A stretch of DNA of 64,000 nt from Rhizobium sp. L1K21 (lineage in GTDB: Bacteria; Pseudomonadota; Alphaproteobacteria; Rhizobiales; Rhizobiaceae), in NCBI RefSeq assembly GCF_024055895.1, contig NZ_JAMXLE010000001.1, positions 1,860,001-1,924,000 on the forward strand. The letters are read 5' to 3'. This document shows positions 8,215 through 16,938 of this stretch, piece after piece. The notes beneath the pieces were generated by a model. That model did no database searches and was not told the origin of the DNA. It saw nothing but the letters and a program-made list of their open reading frames with translations. The position numbers and the translations under genes were made by a program. Positions within the stretch are counted from its first letter, which is position 1; each line of letters opens with the position of its first letter.

Positions 8215-8991
8215 ATGAAGATTTCCCGTAAACTCGCCTTTGCCGCAGCGACGGCGCTCAGCCTTGTCGCAGGGTCAGCACTTGCCGACGGCGAAAAGAT
8301 CATCATCGGTACGGAAGGCGCCTACCCGCCCTTCAACAACCTTGAGGCTGATGGCACGTTGACAGGTTTTGACGTCGATATTGCAAAGGCTCTCTGCGAA
8401 GAAATGAAGGCAGAGTGCGAATTCGTGACAAACGATTGGGATGGCATGATCCCTGCCCTTCAGGCGAAAAAGTTTGACGCAATCATCGCATCCATGTCGA
8501 TCACGCCGGAGCGCCTTGAGCAGATCGACTTCTCCAAGAAATATTACAATACACCGCCGGCGATTGCCGTGCCGAAGGATTCCGACATTGCAGAAGCAAC
8601 CGACGCGGCGCTTGCCGGTAAGGTGATCGGCGCGCAGGGCTCGACAACGCATTCCAACTACGCAGAAGCCCATCTCGGTTCTGCGGAATTGAAGATGTAT
8701 CCCACGGCTGACGAATATAAGCTTGATCTGGAAAACGGTCGTGTGGACGCCGTCATCGACGACGTGGTGGTGTTGAGCGAGTGGGTCAACAGCGATGCCG
8801 GCGCATGCTGCAAGATCCTCGGTACATTGCCGATCGATCCTGAAATCAACGGCGCAGGTGCCGGCATTGGCGTGCGCAAGGGCGATCCGCTGGCAGCTAA
8901 GTTCACCGACGCCATCGCGGCGATCCGCGCCAACGGCAAGTACAAGGAAATCAACGACAAGTATTTCGATTTCGACGTGTACGGGGAATAA
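8215..8991 (+). CDS. ABC transporter substrate-binding protein, lysine/arginine/ornithine/histidine type
   Basis: 258 residues. A signal peptide (MKISRKLAFAAATALSLVAG, cleaved about ALA/DGE) precedes a family-3 periplasmic binding fold: GTEGAYPPFNNLEADGTLTG, GFDVDIAKALCEEM, DWDGMIPALQAKKFDAIIAS and MSITPERLEQIDFSKKYY are the hallmark ArgT/HisJ/OccT blocks. It captures a basic amino acid or opine in the periplasm and delivers it to the two permeases that follow. GAGAGGATAAC precedes the ATG. The upstream gap (8052-8214) holds the small palindrome TGAAGCAAAAGCTTCA at 8145-8160, a possible operator. A strong hairpin follows the gene, which likely lets this protein be made in excess over the permeases. 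Confidence 0.92.
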   Translation: MKISRKLAFAAATALSLVAGSALADGEKIIIGTEGAYPPFNNLEADGTLTGFDVDIAKALCEEMKAECEFVTNDWDGMIPALQAKKFDAIIASMSITPERLEQIDFSKKYYNTPPAIAVPKDSDIAEATDAALAGKVIGAQGSTTHSNYAEAHLGSAELKMYPTADEYKLDLENGRVDAVIDDVVVLSEWVNSDAGACCKILGTLPIDPEINGAGAGIGVRKGDPLAAKFTDAIAAIRANGKYKEINDKYFDFDVYGE

Positions 8992-9014
8992 GCTCGCCCT
9001 GTATGCCATCGATC

Positions 9015-9044
9015 AGGCGGAAGGGTTGCCCTTCCGCCTTTTTT
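9015..9044 (+). terminator. Intercistronic terminator/attenuator after the binding-protein gene
   Basis: A perfect 11-bp stem (AGGCGGAAGGG / CCCTTCCGCCT) with a TTG loop is followed by six T residues. It lies 24 bp after the binding-protein stop and 55 bp before the permease start. It fits a partial terminator or a 3'-end stabiliser that raises binding protein over permease, as in many ABC operons (inference). Confidence 0.8.
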
Positions 9045-9098
9045 GTCCGACTATGACAAGAACAAGAACTGCCTTAAGGCAGTGTTCGGGGAAAATGG

Positions 9099-9875
9099 AT
9101 GAGTGAAATACTCTCCGCATTCGGTCACGTGATCGATCCGCTATGCGGTCGATTTGGCTTTTTCACGCTTTTTGGCAGCGGTCTTCTTTCCTGTGGCGAC
9201 GCAGGCTGGATGGACGAAATTGCTTTCGGTGTTTGGGTCACCGCTTCACTGGCCGTAGCGACCTTGCCAATCGGGCTGGTACTCGGCTTTCTCATTGCCT
9301 TGGCCAAGCGCGCCGAAGACCGCTACCTGCAGCTGTCAGTCAATCTCTATACCACGATCTTTCGTGCCCTTCCCGAACTTCTCACGATCTTCATCGTCTA
9401 TTACGGCTTGCAGATCGCCATCCAGAGCCTGATTTCCCTGCTCGGTTTTGACGAGACGATCAATATCAATGCATTCGCAGCCGGTATGGCCGCACTGGCG
9501 GTGGTGTTTTCGGCCTATTGTTCAGAGGTGCTGCAATCGGCCTTTCAGGCAATCCCCCAAGGCCAGTACGAGGCTGGAGAAGCCTTGGGCCTCGGTCGGC
9601 GGAAAACGCTGATCCTGATTGTTCTGCCGCAACTCGTGCGCATCGCCCTGCCCGGCCTTGGAAATCTCTGGATGGTGCTCCTGAAAGACACGGCGCTCGT
9701 CTCCATCGTTGGCTTGCCCGATATCATGCGGCAGGCAGGTATCGCGGCCAGGATAACGAAAGAGCCGTTTCTGTTTTACGGCATTGCCTGTCTTATTTAC
9801 CTCTTGCTGTCGCTGCTCTCGTCAGGCGTTCTTTCGCGGACAGATAAGTGGGCCAGGAAAGCGGAGGAGCGGTGA
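9099..9875 (+). CDS. Basic amino acid ABC transporter permease (HisQ/OccQ type)
   Basis: 258 residues, about five membrane helices. The His/Glu/Gln/Arg permease signature is clear: TASLAVATLPIGLVLGFLIA near the start, FRALPELLTIFIVYYGLQ, and the EAA loop YEAGEALGLGRRKTLILIVL contacting the ATPase. It forms the membrane channel with the next gene product. It starts at ATG 9099 after the intercistronic hairpin. Its TGA overlaps the ATG of the second permease (9875), showing translational coupling. The N-terminus has two cysteines (CGRF and SCGD), which is a little longer than usual for HisQ. Confidence 0.9.
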   Translation: MSEILSAFGHVIDPLCGRFGFFTLFGSGLLSCGDAGWMDEIAFGVWVTASLAVATLPIGLVLGFLIALAKRAEDRYLQLSVNLYTTIFRALPELLTIFIVYYGLQIAIQSLISLLGFDETININAFAAGMAALAVVFSAYCSEVLQSAFQAIPQGQYEAGEALGLGRRKTLILIVLPQLVRIALPGLGNLWMVLLKDTALVSIVGLPDIMRQAGIAARITKEPFLFYGIACLIYLLLSLLSSGVLSRTDKWARKAEER

Positions 9876-10702
9876 TGTACGCCTCGGATCTGATACCGCC
9901 GCAACCTGCGCCTCCACCACCCAAAAAGGGGTTGACTTGGGCGCGTGTCATCGGCGTGACGCTTCTCCTTGTCTGGGCGGCGCTCTTTGCAAATCTGATC
10001 TATATGGTGATCGCTGGATGGTCTGAAGAGAAGGTTGCGCGATATGGCGACCGTTATCTCTCCGGCGTCTGGGTGACATTGTCGCTGGTGGGAATATCCA
10101 TTCTGGCCGGGGCGGTTCTTTCCGTTCCCGTCGCTTTCGCCCGCATGTCGAGGAACCCGTTCGTGAGCACGCTGGCTTACCTGTATGTCTATGTGTTTCG
10201 CTCTACACCGCTGCTTGCACAGCTGTTTCTGATCTATTACGGCGTCGGCAGCTTTCGCGACGAGATCGACGCGATCGGGCTTTGGTGGTTCTTTCGCGAT
10301 GCCTGGAACTGTGCGTTCCTGTCCTTCATGCTCAACACTGCCGCCTACCAGGCTGAGATCCTTCGCGGGGCAATCGAGAGTGTTCCGAAGTCACAGCGTG
10401 AGGCAGCCGATTCACTCGGGATCAGCCGGCGCGTGGCCTTCGTGAAGATCATCATGCCGCAGGCCCTGATCGTCGCATTACGTCCCTATGGCAACGAGGT
10501 CATTTTGATGATCAAAGGGTCTGCGATCGTGGCCATTGTCACTGTCTATGACCTGATGGGCGTGACAAAATATGCCTATTCCAAGACCTTCGATTTCCAG
10601 GCTTACCTCTGGGCCGCGATCTTCTACCTGATCATTGTCGAGGTCATTCGCAACATACTGGCAAAGCTCGACAACCGGCTGACACGGCACTTGAAACGGT
10701 GA
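9875..10702 (+). CDS. Basic amino acid ABC transporter permease (HisM/OccM type)
   Basis: 275 residues; a Pro-rich N-terminal cytosolic tail (PPQPAPPPPKK) precedes the membrane part. Typical blocks are VWVTLSLVGISILAG, VFRSTPLLAQLFLIYYGVG and the EAA loop REAADSLGISRRVAFVKIIM. It pairs with the preceding permease. The ATG at 9875 overlaps the upstream stop in a TGATG and has GGAGGAG about 7 bases before it. No gene for the ATPase subunit (HisP/OccP) follows: the next gene is cckA on the opposite strand. The importer must borrow an ATPase encoded elsewhere. Confidence 0.9.
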   Translation: MYASDLIPPQPAPPPPKKGLTWARVIGVTLLLVWAALFANLIYMVIAGWSEEKVARYGDRYLSGVWVTLSLVGISILAGAVLSVPVAFARMSRNPFVSTLAYLYVYVFRSTPLLAQLFLIYYGVGSFRDEIDAIGLWWFFRDAWNCAFLSFMLNTAAYQAEILRGAIESVPKSQREAADSLGISRRVAFVKIIMPQALIVALRPYGNEVILMIKGSAIVAIVTVYDLMGVTKYAYSKTFDFQAYLWAAIFYLIIVEVIRNILAKLDNRLTRHLKR

Positions 10703-10801
10703 ACTGGCCACCGTCGCTGATCTTGAGAAACTGATTCAAGTTGCTTGCAAAATGATTCCGGATTGCGCCGTAAAGCGCTGTTTTCAGATTCCTTTTGCCG
10801 A

Positions 10802-13408
10802 TCAGCTGTCCAGCATTTCCCGCACGGCAGCGGCGAGCTGCTTAAGCGAGAAGGGCTTGGGCAGGAAGCCGAACTTGGCGTCTTCCGGCAGGTTCTTGGC
10901 GAAGGCGTCCTCGGCGTAGCCGGACACGAAGATGAACTTCAAGTCGGGGCCATAGGTCTTGCGCAGTTCGCGCAGCAGCGTCGGGCCGTCCATCTCCGGC
11001 ATGACAACGTCGGAAACCACAATATCGACCTTGCCCTCAAGCTCTTCCATGACCTCAAGCGCCTCGACGCCGGAGCCGGCTTCGTGCACCTCGTAGCCGC
11101 GGGTTTCCAGCATGCGCTTGCCACCGCGGCGAACGGCCTCTTCGTCTTCAACCAGAAGAACGACGGCTGACTTGCCAGTGAGGTCAATGTCCTCGTCCTT
11201 CGCAGAGGAAGCTGCCGGTGCTGGCGCAGCTTGCGCCACGACCTGACCTTCGATGGTCTGAACGGGCTGAACTTCCGGAACGAAGCGCGGCAGGAAGAGA
11301 CGGAAGATCGTACCCTTGCCGACTTCGGATTCGGGGAAGATATAACCGCCCGACTGGGTGACGATGCCATAGACCATGGCGAGACCAAGGCCTGTCCCCT
11401 TGCCCACTTCCTTGGTGGTGAAGAAGGGTTCGAAGATCTTGTCCATGATCTCCTGCGACATGCCGGTGCCGGTATCCTCTACGGCGACCATGACAAAATC
11501 TTCCGGCGGCAAGCCGCGGAGGTTCATATCCGCCACGTCGCCAGCCTGCACATTGCGGGTGCGAATGGTAATCGTGCCGCCTTCCGGCATGGCGTCGCGG
11601 GCGTTGACACAGAGATTGATCAAGACCTGCTCGAACTGAGACAAGTCTGTCTTGACCGGCCAGAGGTCGCGACCATAATCGATTTCGAGCTTGACGTTGG
11701 TCGAGGTCAGGCGATCGACCAGCATGCGCAAGTCGCCGACGACGTCGGTGAGATTGAGCACGGTGGGGCGCATCGTCTGTTTGCGCGAGAAGGCCAGAAG
11801 CTGACGCACCAGCACCGCCGCACGATTGGCATTGCGCTTGATTTCCATCAGATCAGCAAAGGTCGCGTCCGATTGACGGGCCTGCAGCAGCAGGTGGTCG
11901 GAAGACAGAAGGATGGCGGTCAGCACATTGTTGAAGTCGTGCGCGATGCCACCGGCCAGCGTGCCGACCGCATTCATCTTCTGCGTCTGCGCCATCTGCT
12001 GTTCGAGTTCTTTCTGCGCGGTGGTCTCCACCGCATAGATGATGGCGGCCTCTTCGGGCGCTTCATCGCTCTGGTCAATGACGGCGTTCACATAAAAGCG
12101 GAAATAGCGACCTTCTTCGACCGGATGGCGGGATTCGAAAGGTGCAATATCGCTTTGGCGACCGCGGGCGCTGTCGAGCGCAGAGGCGAGAGCTTGCCGG
12201 TCGTTTTCGGCGACAACCAGCTCGAACAAGGCACCCTTTTCCATCTCGTCGCGCGATACGACGCTGGAGAACATGCGCAGGAACGAGGCATTGGTGCGCA
12301 GGATACGTCCGTTGCCGTCCACCGAGGCAATGGCCATCGGTGTGTTGTTGAAAAAGCGGTTGAAGCGTGCTGCAGCCGCTGAATCGTTCTGGTCGTTGGC
12401 CGCTTGCGGCTCGCGGCCCAACACGATGGTGCGGCTTTCGCCCGGCTTGCCATCGCGCCCAAGCGCCACCTGGTGCACAAGCCGCACCGGCAGGCTTTGT
12501 CCGTTGACCTTGCGCAGGTCGAGATCGAGCGTTGCCGTCTTCTTGTGCCCGGGATCGGGCGACACGGACTGGATGAGCGCCAGCCCCTCGCCCGCGACAA
12601 GATCGCCGATGGCATAGGAGCCCGGATGGAATGATGTCAGGTCAAGGCCAAGCCAGTCGGCCAGCGTGGCGTTCAGATATTGGATCTTGCCGCGGCGGTC
12701 AGAGGAGAAGAAGCCCGCGGGCGCATGATCGAGATAGTCGATTGCGCTTTGCAATTCGCGGAAATAGCTCTCCTGCGTATCACGCTCGCGGGTGATATCG
12801 CTGATCAGCCAGATGTAGAGCGGGTTCTTGGCCGAATCTTCCAGCGGCAGAACGCGGGCGCTCAAGCGATACCAGTGGCCGCCGGCATTGATATCCGCGC
12901 CGCCGCCGAGCGGTTTGGGAAGCCGGAACTCTTCGTAGCCGGACTTGCCTTCCCGCAGCGATGAAAAGAGCCGGTATAGCGCCTCGTTGGAATCGGCATG
13001 ATGGGAAAGCAGCGTTTCGAGCGACTGCACGGCCTTCTTGCCTTGGCTGCCGGTGAGTGCGGCATAGGCCTTGTTGGCATAGATAATATTGCCTTTGCGC
13101 CCGGTAATCAGCGCGCCGTTGGGATGGCCATCCAGAAAGGCACGGGCAAGCTCGTCCTGCCGCGACTGCGGCATGATCTCGATAAAGCCGATGAAAGCCG
13201 ATACAAGGAAGAAGATGCCGACCATGGCAAGGACGCCCAGCACACCCAGCACGACCTGATTTTCAAGCTGATCGCGAAACAGGATGAAGGCGCCGGTGGT
13301 GGCGGTCAAGACAAGGGCCAGAAGGGCAACACGAAGGATTGCACCGGGGCGAACCGCTTTTTCGACCGCCGGCACCTTATAGTCGCTTGCCTGTTTGAAT
13401 TCAGTCAT
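10802..13408 (-). CDS. cckA: Hybrid sensor histidine kinase CckA (cell cycle kinase)
   Basis: 868 residues. Two membrane helices (about 23-44 and 52-76) are followed by three PAS-like regions (about 90-205, 225-330, 350-455), a HisKA dimerisation helix with GGIAHDFNN (phospho-His 490), an ATPase domain (N-box [15 protein letters not shown]1 [23 protein letters not shown]), a linker rich in Ala/Pro, and a receiver with phospho-Asp 800 ([12 protein letters not shown]). The order and length match alphaproteobacterial CckA, which phosphorylates the phosphotransferase ChpT and through it CtrA and CpdR. The start at 13408 has GAGGAA six bases upstream. It is divergent from a fliO-like gene. Confidence 0.93.
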   Translation of the reverse strand: MTEFKQASDYKVPAVEKAVRPGAILRVALLALVLTATTGAFILFRDQLENQVVLGVLGVLAMVGIFFLVSAFIGFIEIMPQSRQDELARAFLDGHPNGALITGRKGNIIYANKAYAALTGSQGKKAVQSLETLLSHHADSNEALYRLFSSLREGKSGYEEFRLPKPLGGGADINAGGHWYRLSARVLPLEDSAKNPLYIWLISDITRERDTQESYFRELQSAIDYLDHAPAGFFSSDRRGKIQYLNATLADWLGLDLTSFHPGSYAIGDLVAGEGLALIQSVSPDPGHKKTATLDLDLRKVNGQSLPVRLVHQVALGRDGKPGESRTIVLGREPQAANDQNDSAAAARFNRFFNNTPMAIASVDGNGRILRTNASFLRMFSSVVSRDEMEKGALFELVVAENDRQALASALDSARGRQSDIAPFESRHPVEEGRYFRFYVNAVIDQSDEAPEEAAIIYAVETTAQKELEQQMAQTQKMNAVGTLAGGIAHDFNNVLTAILLSSDHLLLQARQSDATFADLMEIKRNANRAAVLVRQLLAFSRKQTMRPTVLNLTDVVGDLRMLVDRLTSTNVKLEIDYGRDLWPVKTDLSQFEQVLINLCVNARDAMPEGGTITIRTRNVQAGDVADMNLRGLPPEDFVMVAVEDTGTGMSQEIMDKIFEPFFTTKEVGKGTGLGLAMVYGIVTQSGGYIFPESEVGKGTIFRLFLPRFVPEVQPVQTIEGQVVAQAAPAPAASSAKDEDIDLTGKSAVVLLVEDEEAVRRGGKRMLETRGYEVHEAGSGVEALEVMEELEGKVDIVVSDVVMPEMDGPTLLRELRKTYGPDLKFIFVSGYAEDAFAKNLPEDAKFGFLPKPFSLKQLAAAVREMLDS

Positions 13409-13710
13409 CCATTCCTCGCTGGCATTCCAGGTCCCGAACGGCTGGCCTTACGGCGTTTACGCGCCGTTGTTGCCAACGGCGCAGTATGCTTCGGGAATCA
13501 ATCGCCATTGGTTACAATTCACAGAGATTAGGCCATTTGCGCAAGCCCGATGGAGAGTTTTGCCCGGCTTTCATGACACGAAATCAAGCCTGTAATGCTA
13601 GGCTGCGGCAACTTAGCTGTTACTTTCTACCGCAAATGTCTGCTCGGCTCTTGCACTGGCTGGCAAATCACAACAAAGCTTTGCTATCGCGATGCGGGGC
13701 ATAAGGTAAG
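13409..13710. promoter_or_regulatory. cckA / fliO-like divergent intergenic region with leader hairpin
   Basis: 302 bp without a gene. It must hold the promoters of both divergent genes, but I cannot point to a convincing -35/-10 pair or a full CtrA box. A perfect 9-bp hairpin, GCGCCGTTG / CAACGGCGC with a TTGC loop, sits at 13461-13482, about 55 bases before the cckA start, and would lie in the cckA leader RNA if transcription starts upstream. No T-run follows it on either strand, so it is not a terminator. Confidence 0.4.
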
Positions 13711-14679
13711 ATGGATATCGATTTTGCAGGACAGCTGCTGCCGGCTTTTGTTGGCGTGGGCGTTGCACTTGGTGCTTTTGCTATGATCCTGTGGATCATC
13801 AAGAACCGCAAATCGCGCTTTTTCGCACTGCCTGGAACGGGTTCGCAGCGCCGTCTCGCCGTGGTGGAATCGGTGGCGCTCGACGTGCGTAGGCGCTTGA
13901 TCCTGGTGCGCCGCGATAATGTTGAGCATCTGATCATGATCGGCGGCCCCGCCGACCTCGTTGTCGAAACCAAAGACCATGGGGCCGTCGCTGAAACTCA
14001 GCCGCGCACCCAAAGTGCAGCGCCCGTTCAGCCGAAAATGCCGGAACAGCCCCGTCAGCAGCCGCGCAGACCCGCACAGCAACAGATGCGCCAGGAGACG
14101 CACGCGCCGCGCCAGCAGACAAGGCAGCCCTTCGAGGACGATGACTATGCCTACGGGCCTGAAGCTGCTGCCCTTTCCCGCGACTACCAAACCGAAGAAG
14201 CCTTTGAACCTTCGCGTGCTGGTCAGGTGCGGAATCCGCAACAATCTTTTGCCCGCAGCGAACCGGCCGAGGATGAACTGGAAGCGCGGCTGAAACAGGA
14301 AGCCGCAGAGGCCATTCTTGAGGCGGCGCGCAAGCGGCTTCTCGGCGAAGACGCCGTCCAACCGACGACGACGCCACCGCCGCAACCTCGCCCCCATCAG
14401 AGCCGCGCGCCGACGACGGCTGCGAATATGCGCGAAAGCGCGTTTAGCCGCGTCCTTGATGGACGACCGCAGGCGGGTGACATTCCGGCCTCACAGACAC
14501 CACAGGTGCAGCCGGCAAAAACCTGGTCTCCGCCCATAACGGAGCGCAGCCAGCCGCCGGCGCAGGCAGCCACGGCTGCTGCAGTGGCCAAACGTATGCC
14601 GCAGCAGCATTCCGATGAGGATGATCTGGAGGATAGGGTCCGCCTGATTCTCGACGAATTGCAGCGGAAACAGAAATAA
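13711..14679 (+). CDS. FliO-like membrane protein with long disordered tail
   Basis: 322 residues. A single membrane helix (about 9-28) is followed by a short beta-rich domain, RRLAVVESVALDVRRRLILV then RRDNVEHLIMIGGPADLVVE, which matches the FliO family (flagellar type III export apparatus assembly). Residues from about 95 onward are disordered and rich in Pro, Gln, Arg and Ala, with an acidic coiled part (DELEARLKQEAAEAILEAAR) and an acidic C-terminal helix. No flagellar genes are adjacent. Similar genes lie beside cckA/dksA in Brucellaceae and are often labelled FliO, but the role outside a flagellar cluster is uncertain. Confidence 0.65.
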   Translation: MDIDFAGQLLPAFVGVGVALGAFAMILWIIKNRKSRFFALPGTGSQRRLAVVESVALDVRRRLILVRRDNVEHLIMIGGPADLVVETKDHGAVAETQPRTQSAAPVQPKMPEQPRQQPRRPAQQQMRQETHAPRQQTRQPFEDDDYAYGPEAAALSRDYQTEEAFEPSRAGQVRNPQQSFARSEPAEDELEARLKQEAAEAILEAARKRLLGEDAVQPTTTPPPQPRPHQSRAPTTAANMRESAFSRVLDGRPQAGDIPASQTPQVQPAKTWSPPITERSQPPAQAATAAAVAKRMPQQHSDEDDLEDRVRLILDELQRKQK

Positions 14680-14745
14680 AAGCGCCTGCGAAGGCGATCG
14701 ATTGCAGGGCAGTATTTTGAGAGTAGACGCGCGATCAAGCGTTTT

Positions 14746-14781
14746 CAGCCTGCCAGCGCTTTGGAAGGCGCTGGCAGGCTG
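14746..14781. terminator. Strong hairpin between convergent fliO-like gene and dksA
   Basis: A perfect 14-bp inverted repeat, CAGCCTGCCAGCGC / GCGCTGGCAGGCTG, encloses an 8-base loop just past the ends of two converging genes. Neither side has a long T-run downstream, so it may act as an RNA 3'-end barrier or a Rho-aided terminator rather than a textbook intrinsic one. Confidence 0.6.
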
Positions 14782-14786
14782 AATTC

Positions 14787-15206
14787 TTATTCGTCGCGAT
14801 AGACTTTTTCGCGGCGCTCGTGACGTTCCTGCGCTTCAATCGACAGTGTCGCGATCGGGCGGGCGTCCAGCCGCTTGAGGCTGATCGGCTCACCGGTCTC
14901 TTCACAATAACCGTATGTCCCATCGTCAATACGCGCGAGCGCTGCATCGATTTTGGAAATCAGCTTGCGCTGACGGTCACGGGCTCTCAATTCGATTGCC
15001 CTGTCTGTTTCTGAGGATGCTCTGTCAGCAATGTCAGAATGGTTAGCGCTTTCCTCCGCGAGATGGTCCAGCGTTTCACGCGCCTCGCGGAGAATGTCGT
15101 TTTTCCAGTTGATCAGCTTTGCCCGGAAATAGGCGCGCTGATTTGGATTCATGAACTCTTCGTCTTCCGAGAGAACATAGTCATCAAGATTGATATTCTC
15201 ACTCAA
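14787..15206 (-). CDS. dksA: RNA polymerase-binding transcription factor DksA (single-cysteine, zinc-less type)
   Basis: 139 residues starting at TTG 15206 with GGAGGTGGGCC just before it. A coiled-coil (about 25-90: YFRAKLINWKNDILREARE ... RKLISKIDAALARIDDG) is followed by YGYCEETGEPISLKRLDARP. Enterobacterial DksA has four Cys binding zinc; here only one remains and the others are Thr, Leu and similar, as in other alphaproteobacterial DksA. It works with ppGpp in the RNA polymerase secondary channel to control rRNA and stress promoters. An upstream ATG in frame (15272) is rejected because a promoter (15240-15268) lies between it and the TTG. Confidence 0.93.
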   Translation of the reverse strand: MSENINLDDYVLSEDEEFMNPNQRAYFRAKLINWKNDILREARETLDHLAEESANHSDIADRASSETDRAIELRARDRQRKLISKIDAALARIDDGTYGYCEETGEPISLKRLDARPIATLSIEAQERHERREKVYRDE

Positions 15207-15239
15207 GGCCCACCTCCTGACGAAATCAACCGATGGGCG

Positions 15240-15268
15240 TGTATAGCCACATCCAACCATCAATTCAA
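15240..15268 (-). promoter_or_regulatory. Probable dksA promoter
   Basis: On the minus strand, TTGAAT (15268-15263), a 17-bp spacer and TATACA (15245-15240) match sigma-70 consensus in four of six positions each. The predicted start of transcription would be about 25 bases upstream of the TTG start codon, with the ribosome binding site between. Confidence 0.6.
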
Positions 15269-15502
15269 GCAAAGAGTGCCTATATAGTTAGCGTCGGAGG
15301 CGAAATTCACAGTTTGCACAAATTAGATGCAAGACGCTGAATATAAATGACAAATTGTTATGCAATTTTCACAATCGGCATTTATTGAGTTGCGCTTTTT
15401 GCCCAGAGCTTCAGGATGTGGAAACGGGCGGAACGAAAGCGTTTTCACTCCGCCAAGTCCCGCTTTTCGTGTCAGACTCGCCTCTGAACTGCGAGAAACG
15501 CC

Positions 15503-15778
15503 TCAAAAGCGCCAGGGATCGGGAGGCCGCGGCATGTTTTTCCCAGGTGGCGGCGGCAAACCCATATCCTTTCTCAGATGCGCATCCAGATGCTCCAGAT
15601 CGAGCAGCTCATTTTGTTTGGACCGCTGCACCAGAACGACCGGCAGAGCCAGCAGCAGGCGCCAGAGACCGTGCGCATCCAGGATAGAATCAATGGCTCC
15701 CCGCAATGCGGGCCGGTTTTCAGAAATATCGTAGCTCATAAGCGTGTTATCAGGCGCAAGACGCACTGATCCCTTCAT
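15503..15778 (-). CDS. DUF1127 (YjiS-like) domain protein
   Basis: 91 residues as drawn. The core LEHLDAHLRKDMGLPP (about residues 62-77) is the DUF1127 arginine/leucine helix motif; members are small basic proteins, some linked to RNA binding and phosphate or stress physiology in alphaproteobacteria. The N-terminal part LRGAIDSILDAHGLWRLLLA could be amphipathic. The start is uncertain: ATG 15778, a GTG a few codons later preceded by AAGGG, or ATG 15739 are all possible and none has an ideal ribosome binding site. It lies 296 bp upstream of dksA on the same strand, but dksA has its own promoter. Confidence 0.65.
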   Translation of the reverse strand: MKGSVRLAPDNTLMSYDISENRPALRGAIDSILDAHGLWRLLLALPVVLVQRSKQNELLDLEHLDAHLRKDMGLPPPPGKNMPRPPDPWRF

Positions 15779-16128
15779 CGTTTGGAACAGGCGTCAGCGC
15801 ACGGAAGACGGATTCCGGCGGATAACAGACCTGTGGTTTATGTCAGAGAGTTGAGGTTTCGGCCAAGCGGCAGGTTCTGCCGCAGTTCAAGACGTCAGTT
15901 TGCTCGGTAATAGACCGAAAGCACGATGCGAAGTCGACGTCGCAGAAGGTCAGCCGAACGAAACTGAACGGATGCATTGATCATGCCTGCCATTTCGAGA
16001 CCTCCTGTTGGTGCTTCAAGAACGGCTGGAAGGTACAACAGTTTGAAGAAAGTACAATCTGGAATGACCGCTCAGACGGTATTGAAACATCAATGTTGCA
16101 CAGAAAGCACAAACACAAAGCGCGCGCT
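15779..16128. other. Gap between murI and the DUF1127 gene; holds only a 32-codon gene candidate
   Basis: 350 bp with no long coding region. The only supported element is the small open frame at 15895-15993. No convincing promoter or terminator was identified. The murI stop is at 16129. Confidence 0.4.
15895..15993 (-). CDS. Candidate small protein (32 aa), unrecognised
   Basis: An ATG at 15993 is preceded by AGGAGGT with a 6-base gap, one of the best ribosome binding sites in this part of the window, and opens a 32-codon frame ending at a TGA. The peptide begins MAGMINASVQF and then has an Arg-rich amphipathic stretch LLRRRLRIVLSVYYR, without a full membrane helix. It has some likeness in size and basic character to small DUF1127-type proteins, but no recognisable motif. 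It lies between murI and the DUF1127 gene, all on the same strand. Confidence 0.4.
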   Translation of the reverse strand: MAGMINASVQFRSADLLRRRLRIVLSVYYRAN

Positions 16129-16938
16129 TCAAACCTGCAGTCCAAATCCCTGTATCAGCCGCCTCGTCGCAAAATCCGTCTCGCCGGAGGTAAAATATGC
16201 GATGTCCGGCATGTCTCCGGATTTCAGGTGATTGACTGTCGGCACAAGACGGCGGGCCTGCCGCGCAATGGCTTCGGCGGGATCCAGCCAGTCTACCGGC
16301 CAGGGTGCGAGGCGGCGGAACGTATTGGCCATGAAGGGATAATGCGTACAGGCAAGAACGACGATGTCGGTTTTGCGGCCGTCCTTTTCGAGAAAACATT
16401 CGCTGATTTCACGCCGGACATCTTCATCGGCGATCGCGTCTCCCCGCACATAGCGCTCGGCCATGGCGGCGAGGTTCTGTGAGCCGACAAGACGGACATG
16501 GCATTGGGAGGCGAAGGATTCGATCAGGTCGCGGGTATAGGCGCGCTTGACGGTTCCGGGGGTTGCGAGAACCGAGACCAGACCGGAGCGGGTGCGCTCG
16601 GCCGCCGGTTTGATCGCCGGCACCGTACCGACAAAGGTCATCTCCGGGAATGTCTGCCTAAGCGCCGCCCCCGCCAGAGTGAATGCCGTGTTGCACGCAA
16701 TGACGACAACGACCGGCTTGAAGCGCGCCAGCAGATCTTCAAAAAGCGCCAGAATGCGGCTTTTGAGTTCCGGTTCATTCCAGCTTCCATAGGGAAAGCC
16801 GGCGTCGTCGGCGACATAGACGAAATTTCGTTCCGGCATCAGAACCCGCGCCTCGCGCAACACGGTCAGTCCACCGATTCCGCTGTCGAAAATGAGGACG
16901 GGATTTTCTTCCAAATGCCTATTCCTTGATGTGACCAT
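16129..16938 (-). CDS. murI: Glutamate racemase MurI
   Basis: 269 residues converting L-Glu to D-Glu for peptidoglycan. Substrate loop [16 protein letters not shown] (Asp 18), catalytic Cys pair in VIACNTAFT (C82) and [10 protein letters not shown] (C198), and DDAGFPYG are all intact, so it should be active. With the ATG at 16938 the gene overlaps the end of trmJ by 20 bp; a TTG at 16914 just after the trmJ stop with AAGGA upstream is an alternative start and would lose only 8 non-conserved residues. Cotranscription with trmJ is likely either way. Confidence 0.92.
   Translation of the reverse strand: MVTSRNRHLEENPVLIFDSGIGGLTVLREARVLMPERNFVYVADDAGFPYGSWNEPELKSRILALFEDLLARFKPVVVVIACNTAFTLAGAALRQTFPEMTFVGTVPAIKPAAERTRSGLVSVLATPGTVKRAYTRDLIESFASQCHVRLVGSQNLAAMAERYVRGDAIADEDVRREISECFLEKDGRKTDIVVLACTHYPFMANTFRRLAPWPVDWLDPAEAIARQARRLVPTVNHLKSGDMPDIAYFTSGETDFATRRLIQGFGLQV

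Noticed and set aside
11231-12382. Plus-strand open frame of about 380 codons opposite cckA
   Set aside because: Antisense of the kinase's conserved HisKA/ATPase domains; no independent signals.
15206-15272. Longer DksA from an upstream ATG
   Set aside because: The extra 22 codons include the dksA promoter, and the TTG has the ribosome binding site.
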